Part shown: piece by piece, positions 11,558-21,965 of the stretch | Numbering within the stretch: position 1 is the stretch's first letter | Layout of the letters: each line of letters begins with the position of its first letter | Assembly: GCA_036186865.1 (NCBI GenBank) | Contig: AP025045.1 | Location: 19,879,211-19,943,210 of the forward strand | From: Eustoma russellianum | Lineage: Eukaryota; Streptophyta; Magnoliopsida; Gentianales; Gentianaceae | DNA: 64,000 nt | Reading direction: 5' to 3' | Program-made: the position numbers and the translations under genes | Notes under the pieces: generated by a model | Seen by the model: only the letters and a program-made list of their open reading frames with translations | What the model was told of the DNA's origin: nothing | The model's database searches: none

Positions 11558-14500
11558 ATGCACTCACGTGGAACGTGAGAGGGATCAGAACTTCGTTACA
11601 ACGTCTCATTACATTATTACGTCAATCGCAGATAGATCTTCTGATTCTCATTGAACCAAAACAACGCTCCACAAAACTCACGTCCTATCGCTTGAAATTA
11701 GGTTTTTCCAATGCCTTAGAAACATGCCAAGGTAATATTTGGATTTTTTGGGCTGCTTCGCTTTTGCATTTTCTAGATGTACAGCATGGCACTCAAACTT
11801 CGCATCTATCATTCGTAAACATCCCTACACAACAGTCTTTCACATGGTCAGCAGTATATGGTAAGCACACAATTGCAGAAAGACGCTCTTTATGGGAATC
11901 TGTGACCCATTTTTCTCAGAATAATACGTTGCCATGGATTATAAGTGGGGATTTCAACACTTATCTCTCTCTTAATGAACATGATGGTCGGTCTTCTCCC
12001 CCTCTTTGACATTTAGATGATTTCAAACAATGTGTGGATGTATGTGGGTTGCAAGATCTCCCCTTTGTAGGATCACAGTTTACCTGGTCACGTGGTACTG
12101 GGCAAGGCAGAGTTAGGCGCAGGCTTGATCGATACTTGTGTACTATGGCTTTCACAAATATGTTCTCCAATATGTTTGTTCAACACTTATCACGTGCAAC
12201 ATTGGACCATTCTCCTTTGTTACTAAAATGCACTACTGCAAGTGAAAGGCATCACACTCCTTTTCGATACATCAATGCATGGGCGCTACATCCAGATTTT
12301 AAATCATATGTGCAACAACAGTGGGCTCAATATCCCATGATTGGAAGTATGCGTGGTTTATATATGAAACTAAATAGACTGAAAAAAGATCTTCGCACTT
12401 GGAATCGAAATGTCTATGGAAACATTTTTAACAATGTAGTGGAAGTGGAAGAGAATTACCACAGACTTGAAAGACAATTTGACTCTGATCCCTCTCCTGC
12501 CAATCGTTCAGCACTTTCGTTGGCACAGGCTCAACTACTTCAGGCTACTAACGCGCAAACATCTTATTGGGCTCAAAAATCTCGAGTCAAGTGGATAGCA
12601 GAAAGAGAGGCCCATACGGCGTATTTTTATGCCATTGTTAAGGATAAACATCGACGGCAGCAAATTGGGAACCTTAGGAATTCTGCAGATGTACTACTGC
12701 AGGATAATGCATCACTCGGAGCTGAGGCAGTCTCTTTTTTATCAACAACTCTTTTCACATGAAGATGTAGCAGGAGTTTCTGAATTTATAAACCATATCC
12801 CTCTACTCGTGACGCCAGATAACAATCGCATGTTGTTGCATATTCCAACTGCAAGTGAAATAAAAGATGCAGTGTGGAGTCTAAGTCCGAGCAGTGCTGC
12901 AGGCCCGGATGGCTATAATGGGTAGTTTTATCAAGCACGTTGGGATATCATCCATCTTGACGTAATTCTAGCGGTGCAAGAGTTCTTCCTGGGTGTGCCA
13001 CCGCCACAAGCCATGATAGCGTCCCTAATAACATTGATTCCAAAAAAGTCACAGCCAGCTACTTATTCGGACTTTCGGCCTATTTGTCTCTCCAATTTTA
13101 TTAGCAAGGTAACCACGCGCATATTAGCTACCCTACTGAACTCTTTGCTACCGCAAATCATATCTTCAGAGCAAATTGGATTTTTAAAAGGGCATGACAT
13201 AAGTGAGCATGTCATCATGGCCAATGAGATGACAGATCTACTAGATAAAAAAGTTCATCATGGTCACGTAATGATAAAGCTTGACATGGCCAAAGCCTTT
13301 GATCGCGTCAACTGGTCATACTTAGAGGCCATTATGCTCAAGTTTGGATTTGACTCTCGACTAATACGTATCATCCTTAATAACATGCGTCTTTCCAAGC
13401 TCTCCATTGTTGTTAATGGGACAAATCATGGTTTCTTCTCGCCTTCCCGTGGAGTCAAACAAGGTGATCCGTTATCGCCGCTGTTATTTATTCTTTGCTC
13501 AGAAGGCTTTAGTCGCAGTTTAAACAGATTAATTCGGTCTCAGCACATTAAAGGCTTTGCAACGGGTAGAGTTGCACCAGTCTCCCACTTAGCCTATGCA
13601 GATGATTTATTGATTTTTCTCAATGCATCCACACAAAATTTGACAAGGTTTCAGTCTTTTTTTGCAAGACTATCAAAGTGCCTCGGGCCAACTTATAAAT
13701 TACTCCAAAAGTCAATTTGTACTGAGCACTTATGCAACACCAAACCAACTGCAGCATGTTGTTCAAGTTTTGGCAATGCAGCCGTCTTCGCTACCAATCA
13801 AGTACTTGGGCTCCTACCTCTACCGAGTGATTAATAGAGCCTCTTATTGCACCTCACTCTTGCAGCATTTTGATTCAAAATTAACGGGCTGAGCTAGCCG
13901 CCTCTTATCACCAGGCAGTCGTCTAACTTTGCTCAAGTTGGTTCTAACATCTATTCCACTTCACCTCTTAGCCACATCTCGTCTCCCTAAGAGTGTCATT
14001 CACGCGCTCAACAGAAAAATCTCATTCTTTCTATGGGGAGGACAGCACCACTGGGCTACACTAGATAATTTATGCTACCCGGAGATAGAAGGGGGATGGG
14101 GAGTCAGAAATCTTTTATACATACAGCGTGCTTATGACTGTAAGCTTTGGTGAACTTATCATACAAGTAACTCATTATGGGCAATATATATGCGTGCACG
14201 ATACGGTCAACGAATTGATTTCTTGCCGCGCATCTATGACTCCCCTAGTTGGAAAAGGATATGTTCTATACACACTCTCTGCCTGCAGCTTACGTCAAGC
14301 CACCCCACTCCAATATGGTCGTCAAGCCCTACAGGTCAGTTTTCACTCAGGCATGCGTACGAAGATATCAGGCCACATCGTGCTCATCTCCTCTCACACA
14401 AATTCATATGGTGGAAAGGTGTTCAAACATCTGTTAGCATGTTTATATGGAGGCTATTGCATTCAGCATTACCAATGGAGGATAACATAAAAGTCTTTTC

Positions 14501-15412
14501 TTGCATTTGTCCAACAATATGTCCATTTCGCCGCAATGCCTCAGCTTCTTTGGATCATGTGTTTCTGCTTTGTCCCTGTGTCAAGTCTGCATGGATACAA
14601 CTTTCAACAGTACTTGACGGTCCGTTGCCTCAGATTGAAAACATACGACAATACCTACTCCAGTGGTGGATAAATTCTTCTGTCAAATCTCTAAAAGGGA
14701 ATTTCAAAATCATTGGACCCATTATGCTATGCTGGGCTATTTGGAGAGTTTACACAAGTCATCACTTTGGTGATGCAGATTTGTCTGTAACTAGCATCTT
14801 TCACTTAGCTAGACTGTCCTGCTTTGATTGGGCTTCAACTCTTTTAGGGACATCATTGGCACAATACATTCCCTCCCTCGTCGAAGTGGCTTTTCCCCTC
14901 GTCTTCGACTGAAACGCGTAGCCCCATTGAAGTGGACACTTCCTCCGACAGATAAATTAAAACTCAACGTGGATGTCTCGGTTGGACGCTCACATGCCTC
15001 TGCAGGAGCAATTCTGCGAGACTCCAACGGAAGGATGGTTGCAGGGCTGTCTTTTCAGCTGCCTGTTGTGTCTCCTGTTCGAGCAGAATTGCAAGTGGTT
15101 GTTTTAAGTCTACTGTTCTTTGGTCTGCTTCATCGAGATATCATCATTGAGACTGACTGTAAGCAGCTTACACAGTTGTTTGACACCACTCTTAACGCAC
15201 TGCCGGAATTCATCAGACTCACTCAACTCTTGAATCTCACTGGAAGTACGTTACATCATATTCCTAGAGAGATTAATATGGTGCCACACCACCTATGCCA
15301 ACATGCTCGGTTGCACCCTGTTACTTGTTTGTTTACATCGGCAAGCGAATTACCACACTCAGCTCGTGGTTTCTATCACACAGACGGACTCATCCATGCG
15401 ATCAGAATGTAA
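11554..15412 (+). pseudogene. LINE-1 ORF2: endonuclease / reverse transcriptase / RNase H
   Basis: The ORF2 polyprotein nicks target DNA and primes reverse transcription there. The AP endonuclease begins at the ATG 11554 (TWNVRGIRT motif; SGDFN near 11945; the terminal domain with SRATLDHSPL near 12190). The RT spans about 12780-13900, with KLDMAKAFDRVNW and the catalytic AYADD near 13590-13605. The zinc-binding region lies near 14440-14620. RNase H spans about 14920-15330 (LNVDVS, RAEL, ETDCK acidic residues); its last acidic position appears replaced by His (VPHHL). The frame is broken by TGA 12007-12009, a frameshift near 12760, TAG 12923-12925, a frameshift near 13665, TGA 13890-13892, TGA 14151-14153 and a frameshift near 14900. 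It cannot encode a working enzyme as it stands. Confidence 0.85.
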
Positions 15413-16076
15413 TACACAAGTCTGGCTACGTAATATGGTTGCCTGCATTCATTGCATGCAGGCAATGCGGGTATGCCTTCTATGCTTCCACTCATATTGC
15501 AGATGCGTTCATTTCATTCTGTTGCCCGCAGTCTATGGACTTCGGGCAACATCGGTATGCTTTTGGGGTTACATTATGCTCATATTGATCCTTGTATCGT
15601 TTACTGAGACTAATTCAAAGTTGTCTTTTTTCTGTCGAGGGACATCACCTACGATACATGGTTTCACAATGCCATATGCTCGTGCCCTTACTCACAGCTT
15701 TCACCTCTGGTTTCACCAGAAGGACTTCATCAAATGCCACTGCAAGCAGTCAACTCAGCTGTTTGAGGCCACCTTCGAGCAACACATCATATGTTTATGG
15801 GCGTCATACAATACTGTGCCTGTAGTTACATGCTTTCCCTCCAATCAAATAAATATGTACGATTTTTCCTTCGCCAAGGTTTTATCCACCAGGGTGGTTT
15901 TTATCGGCAAGGTTTTAATACGGCATATCATATTTGACTGGAGATTACACATCATCGTAGCTTTGCATTATTGGTTTTCGTACGATATTCACTGCTGTAC
16001 TAAGGTTTCCTCCACCATAACGGAGGCATTTATTCTTTAATAAAATTGCGCTTTTATTTAAAAAAAATATATTTAT
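15413..16076 (+). other. LINE-1 3' UTR with two stem-loops
   Basis: About 660 bp follow the RNase H region. One hairpin is at 15439-15465 (TTGCCTGCA / TGCAGGCAA, 9-nt loop). A longer one is at 15520-15551 (TGTTGCCCG / CGGGCAACA, with an inner AGTC / GACT stem). The 245-codon open frame that crosses this region has no recognisable domain and is taken as chance. Confidence 0.6.
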
Positions 16077-18022
16077 ATATATATATAGTGAAAAACGGGC
16101 AGAAAACAGAAAATTGTAAAAAAGACAAGTACACCAAGGATTTATCCTGGTTCGGTCAATGTGACCTACTCCAGCCCCAAGAAACATCTTTCCTTGGATT
16201 TCACTATGGTGCGAACAAAATTACAACAAGAACCAATCTTGATCCTTGGGTTAAACACCAATCCTATTCAAGACTTGGATGGACACCTCTATGCAACTCT
16301 TGGTTGTAATACCTCTATTACCTATTAATGTAGCCTTATAGATTTGGCTAATCAATATTACAAATGAGACACAAGAGGCTTGTAGCTCTACAACAAATAT
16401 CACAAGAACACCTTGGCTACAAAGAATGAAACAAGAATGGAGAGAAGAAGATAGCAAGACAATTCAACTATTGCTTTCAAGTGTGTGTTCTCTTCTTCAC
16501 CTTTGCCTCCTATTTATAGTGTGAAATGGCTCTTGAAGATAAAAACTCCAATGTGTCACATCTTTATCATTAATTCCTAGTTGTCTTCACATCATTGGTT
16601 GGCCACATAATCATCTTGTACACTTGCCAACATAGAGAAGAATGATTGGTCTACCTTGGAACACTTATGTTGGCCGAAATTTCCACATGGACTTGTCCTG
16701 ATTATCCTTTGCAAAATGAAGATAATAAGAAGAGAATATGCCAAAAGAATCCCTTAACTCCTTGCCATGATAATAGGACATGTGAGGGCTTCCATTTGAC
16801 TCAAAAAATCTGCCATAAATAGCCGTATAGCCATTGGTTACCAATTCAAACTTTCCAAGTTGGCACTTTTGCCAACTAGTTCCTTTTTGATTGGTCCACT
16901 TGTCACCAATCTATAAAATGAATAACACATCATATCCAACTGAATATACATGTTTTTTAACACATATATATGTATATCAACTCAGATGTTTGAAGAAGAA
17001 ATCAACAAATAATAGTTGACATGATTATGTCAACATGTAACACCAAAATTCTCAATATTTCTTCTTGTATATTGTGATCATTTCCACACCTTTAAATTCT
17101 CTGTAAAATGATTATTAATATCCTCCAATAACATATAGAAGAGAGTCTTCAAGAAAAGAATAGAATGTGACATCACAACTTATCACATATCCCGCTACTG
17201 TCGATGACATCATCAATTAAGAGAATAAGATAAAGAACCACCAAATAATTTTCAAAATGATCATACACAAGCTTCATAATGAAGATAATAATATATTCAA
17301 GAGATTCCTTGAGTGAAACTACCAAAAATGGCCTCAGGGGTAGAATGACCAAAATGTCCATGGTGAGAGAAAACTCCAGCAATGACCCGAACGGTCAGAA
17401 ATAGATATAGTAACACCTTTGTCATGATAAAATAGATGAGAATAACTCCTTGAAATATTTCCACATGTTCCTACAAAACTCAAAATACCAATTTTGCCCT
17501 TTTTGGTTAGTTGTAGAAACTTCCATGGCACAATAGTCACAATGCATTTATAATCATCAAAAACACATAATATCAACATAATGAACATATATAAATCATG
17601 TAAAAATGAAAACAACGACTTTGTCACTTTTTAGAAAAATATTTCTAAAAACCCTAGACATCGATCGATCGAAGTGCCTCATCTTCAGAGACCGATGTCT
17701 CACAGTGAGTTTCAAAGTTTGTCTCTGACCTACATCGATCAATCGAAATGAGGGTTCGATGTATATATCGATCGATTGATGTGTCTCAGGTTTAGAGATC
17801 AATGTCTCACAGTAAGGTCTTGAACTTTCTCTACCTTACATGGATCGATCGATGTGTAGGGATTGAGTACATCGATCGATCGAAGTGCAACATCCTAAGA
17901 GATCGATGTCATTGTTCTCAACTTTTTAAACCTTTAATCACTTATAACACCATATGTGACATTTTTAAGTATTCACCACTTAAAATCATAACCTTGAAAA
18001 TTATCCAAACATATTTCCCAAC
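16077..18022 (-). repeat. Copia LTR of the M family (copy N), 3' end missing
   Basis: On the minus strand the LTR starts at 18022 (TGTTGGGAAATATG) and is collinear with the M 3' LTR (18973-21615) down to 16077, where LINE-1 interrupts. About 700 bp of its 3' end are missing. No polypurine tract precedes 18022, so it is a 5' or solo LTR. It contains the CGATCGATCG repeat cluster (17651-17915) and the block shared by all copia LTRs here (16132-16193). Its divergence from the M LTR is clearly visible (many substitutions), so it is a separate insertion. Confidence 0.8.
17651..17915 (-). repeat. CGATCGATCG-rich tandem repeat in copy N
   Basis: Five occurrences of ATCGATCGATCG-like palindromic words (near 17658, 17733, 17764, 17839 and 17868), spaced about 30-75 bp and joined by similar spacers (GTCTCACAGT, AAGTGCAAC). 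The array is matched by the M LTR at 21241-21510. Confidence 0.75.
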
Positions 18023-18972
18023 AATTACATCTTACGTACCTAGAGCTAACGGTGATACATTATAACCAAGATTCTGAGCCCTGGACGTGTTGTTAAACTT
18101 GTCCATAACGTATTTTACGGTTATTTATCTGTAAAATCCTTTAAAAATATCTTTTCCAAAATCATTTCGTGAACGTAATCGTAAATAAAGTCATTTTATT
18201 TGAAAATCATGTTGGCATATGCATAGTGAATGCTCGGTTTCTGGAATGGTTTTAAGGTCTTACGTCAATTCAGGCCTTAAGTTCCTTACTTATCTTAGTG
18301 GTTATATCATGTCCTGGTGTAAATTGATGGATTTGCCATTATCACTAAACTTTCGGTTTTAGTGTCCAAAACAACCCCTATTTATGGTTCTCAACCATTA
18401 AGTTTATTCTCTTAAGTTGTTCAATACTTTATTTAATTATAATGATCTCCAAACCGCCCCGTTTTGCTTCTTAAACTTGAAAATTACCATTTTGCCCCTA
18501 TGAGGTGTTTTCGTCCAAATTTCCAAAACAGCCCCCTTTTGGTGGTTAATCATTTCCAATTTATTAGCTTTGTTGTTCCTTGATTTACCACTTATATAAT
18601 ATACATTATACATATATTTACATAAATGTACTTAGATAAATTTAGTTCATCATAAAGGTGCTCCAATTTGGCCTATTGGCCGAAAGTTACTATCTATACA
18701 TATTTTTGATTTCCAAATTTGTTTAGTGTCACAAATATACTAAATTCATGCGTATATTATACATCTGATATTTATCTTCATATATGTTCTTCCAAAAAAC
18801 AATTTGAACATCATAATGGCACTAAAGGTGTGGGCACACCCCACATGGATTCTTCAATTTGTTGGGTGCATGCATGATACCAAAAAGATGACATCTATTA
18901 TATATTCTAAACTACCATGATCATATGTCATGATGGTGCATGATGAAACAATTATATCCATGATCTTGACAT
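18023..18972. other. Unassigned 950 bp, target of element M
   Basis: AT-rich sequence with no supported ORF and no LTR, LINE or DNA-transposon signature that I can recognise. Its start shares a short stretch with 10710-10740. Element M inserted at its right edge; the five bases before M are GACAT (18968-18972), but the other side of M is lost, so the target duplication cannot be confirmed. Confidence 0.5.
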
Positions 18973-21615
18973 TGTTGGACCGTGCACCTGCAATAAACAC
19001 CACTAGAGGGGGTGAATAGTGGTTAGCGGATAGGGGATCGGATGTACGCAACCATATCTATGTGTTAGAAACACACAGAGACTGTTTTCCGATGACCCAT
19101 AATGTTGTTGTTATAGCTGCTGTTGTTGTTGTTGAAACAGAATCTGAGACTACCTCGGATTCAGAATCTGTTTTTGAAAAATTCAAAAATCAGTGTGCAC
19201 AACTCCAACAATTATGAAAATTTCCAGAACTCAACTTCAATGTCTTGACAAGACTCTATCGAAAAATCAAATAAAAATAAGATCATTTGGCCCTTCAAAA
19301 AAATAAAAATATTCAGATGATCAATCTAGACAGAATTTGACAGAATGTTGCTAAAATTGAAAAACATGTTTCTCTTTGAATACTTAACCAAAAAGGTTGA
19401 TATTTATGTCAAAACACTCCTTAGGATGTCTAGTTTTTGTTTCAAAAGGCCCTGACCTTAAATAATTCTTGGTTAAAATAGAATTCAAGGTTTCTCAAAA
19501 CTGGTCAGATTGCATCCAGATTGGAGCAGTTATCTTACAACGACTGAAAGACTAACTTTCCCTTGCTCAAATCAAGTGATTCTTGTTGCAAATGAAAGTT
19601 AACGGTCTGAAGTATAACTCCACAAAAAATCACGAATTTTGAAAGTGTTAGATTTTTTTCAAAACGTGAGAAATAATGTGAAACCTGTAGTAAAAAACGG
19701 GCAGAAATGTATAAACAAGATAAAAACACCGAGAATTTATCCTAGTTTGGTCAATGTAACATACTCCAGTCCTAAGGAACACCTTTCCTTTGATTTCACT
19801 ATGGTATGAACCAAATTACAACAAGAACCAAGCTTGATCCTTGTGTTAAACACCAACCCTATTCAAGGCTTGGATGAACACCTCTATACAACTCTTGGTT
19901 GCAACACCTCTATCACCTTTTGATGTAGCCTTATAGATTTGGCTAATCAATCTTACAAATAAGACACAAGAGGCTTGTAGCTCTACAAAAAATGTCATAA
20001 GAACACCTTGGCTACGAAGAATGAAACAAGAATGAGGAGAAGAAGATAGCAAGACAATTCAACTATTGCTTCCAAGTGTGTTCTTCTTCTTCACCTTTGC
20101 CTCCTATTTATAGTGTTAAATGGCTATTGAAGATAAGACCACCAATGTGTCAACATCTTCATCATCAAGTCCTAGTTGTATTCACATCATTGGTTGGCCA
20201 CATAATCATCTTGTACACTTGGCAACATAGAAAAGAATGATTGATCCACCTTTAAATTTCAGCATGGCCGATTTTTTATCATCAAAAATGATGTAGAATT
20301 TCTTTGCAAAATGAAGATAATACTAATGGATAATACCACCAAGATACCCTCAACTCCTTGCACAAGAATAGGACATGTGAAGGCTCCATTTGACTCAAAA
20401 AAATCTGCCAAGACCAGCCATAGCCGTTGGGTTCAACTTTCAAATTTCCTAGTTGGCAATTTTGCTAACTAGCTACTTTTTGGTTGGTCCACATGTCACC
20501 AAGCTATAAAATGAGTACACCATCATTTCCATCTATCAATACACGTTTTTGAGGCTGCACATATGTATATCAACTCAGATTTTTGAAGAAGAAATCAACA
20601 AATAATAGTAGCAAGATTATGCCAACATATAACACTAAACTTCTCACTTTTTCTCCTTGTATGTTGGGATCAATTTCACACCTTTAACACCTTTAAATTC
20701 TCTGAAAAATGATGATTAATATCCTCCATAGTCTTCAAGAAAAAAATAGAATGTGACATCACAACTCGTCACATATCCCGCTACTGTCGATGACATCATC
20801 AATTAAGAGAATAAGATAAAGAACCACCATATAATCTTCAAAATGATCATACACAAGCTTCAGAATGAAGATAATAATATACTCAAGAGATTCCTTCAGT
20901 AAAAATACCAAAAATGCCCTCAGGGGTAAAATACCAAAATGCCCCTGGTGAGAGAAAACTCCAGAAATGACTCGGATGGTCAGAAAAAGATATAATAACA
21001 CCTTTGTCATGATAAATAACATGAGAATAGGTCCTTGAAATATTTCCACCATATCATGTTCCTACAAAATTCAAAATACCAACTTTGCCGTTTTTGGTAA
21101 GTGGTAGAAATTTCCAAGGCACATTAGTCACAATGCATTTATAATTATCAAAAACACATAATATCAACATAATGAACATATGTAAATCATGTACAAATTA
21201 AAAACAACCACTTTATCATATTTTAGAAAAACATTTCTAAAAACTCTACACATCGATCGACCGAAGTACCTCAGCTTCCGAGATTGATGTCTCACAGTGA
21301 GTTTCAGAGTTTCTCTCTGACCTACATCGATCGATCGAAGTGAGGGTTCGATGTATACATCGATCGATCGATGTGCCTCAGATTTAGAGATCAATGTCTC
21401 ACAGTAAGGTCTTGAATTTTCTCTGCCTTACATGGATCGATCGATCTGAGGGATCGAAGTACATCGATCGATCGAAGTGCAACTACCTGAGAGATCGATG
21501 TCATTTTTCTCAAATTTTTCAACTTTTAATCATTTATAACACCATGTGTGACATTTTTATGCATTCACCACTTAAAATCATGACCTTGAAAATTATCCAA
21601 ACATATTTCTCAACA
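18973..21615 (-). repeat. Element M 3' LTR
   Basis: On the minus strand it begins at 21615 (TGTTGAGAAATATG) immediately after the polypurine tract and ends at 18973 in TGCACGGTCCAACA, about 2.64 kb. The end includes CACTATTCACCCCC and CTAGTGGTG, words also found just before the LTR ends of P1 and P2. It carries the CGATCGATCG array (21241-21510) and the block shared with other copia LTRs (19728-19787). Confidence 0.85.
21241..21510 (-). repeat. CGATCGATCG-rich tandem repeat in M LTR
   Basis: Six ATCGATCGATCG-like words (near 21249, 21324, 21357, 21432, 21460 and 21491) within about 250 bp, embedded in similar spacers. The spacing is the same as in LTR copy N. Confidence 0.75.
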
Positions 21616-21628
21616 TTCTCCCCCATTT
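21616..21628 (-). promoter_or_regulatory. Polypurine tract of element M
   Basis: AAATGGGGGAGAA on the minus strand, directly before the 3' LTR start at 21615. Further GGGGGAG-like tracts lie upstream, between 21780 and 21940. Confidence 0.8.
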
Positions 21629-21965
21629 GGATGATTTTCAAAATAACTTAACATGATTTTAATGTCACAACTCTTTAACAATTATTTATCACATTTTTAC
21701 CAATTGAATTGTTTTGAAAACCTCACCAATTACCAATTGTTTCATCAATTCTATACCAATTGTTTTCAAACTCTCAAATCTCATTTTTTAGCATATGTGT
21801 TCATGTGCTCCCCCTCAACTTATACTCTCCCCCTTAACCTATGCTCAAAACTTATACCAATTGAAACTTAGCATATTAACTCAAATCCAAATCATGACTT
21901 ACTAACTAAAATCATGTTCTTATTCTATCTCCCCCTTTATTTTGCAAATCATGCAAAAGATATAA

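Larger units (their letters stand above)
11221..16076 (+). mobile_element. L1-type plant LINE (LINE-1), 5' truncated, degenerate
   Basis: A non-LTR retrotransposon copy whose order is: C-terminal part of ORF1, ORF2 with AP endonuclease, reverse transcriptase, zinc-binding (zf-RVT-like) region and RNase H, then a 3' UTR with AATAAA at 16039-16044 and an A-run near 16060-16067. This is the usual plant L1 layout with a C-terminal RNase H. ORF1 is mostly absent, so it is 5' truncated. Its 5' end abuts a plus-strand copia LTR and its 3' end a different, minus-strand copia LTR. No convincing target-site duplication was found, so a deletion or rearrangement accompanied or followed insertion. Confidence 0.85.

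Noticed and set aside
15303..16040. 245-codon open frame in the LINE-1 3' region
   Set aside because: It overlaps the RNase H end in another frame and the 3' UTR, shows no domain, and the family keeps no ORF there.
21164..21394. 76-codon minus-strand ORF recurring at 17596-17802, and a 68-codon ORF recurring at 16251-16457 and 19846-20052
   Set aside because: They recur only because both lie in homologous LTRs; differences between copies are mostly amino-acid changing, unlike the VEWI block.
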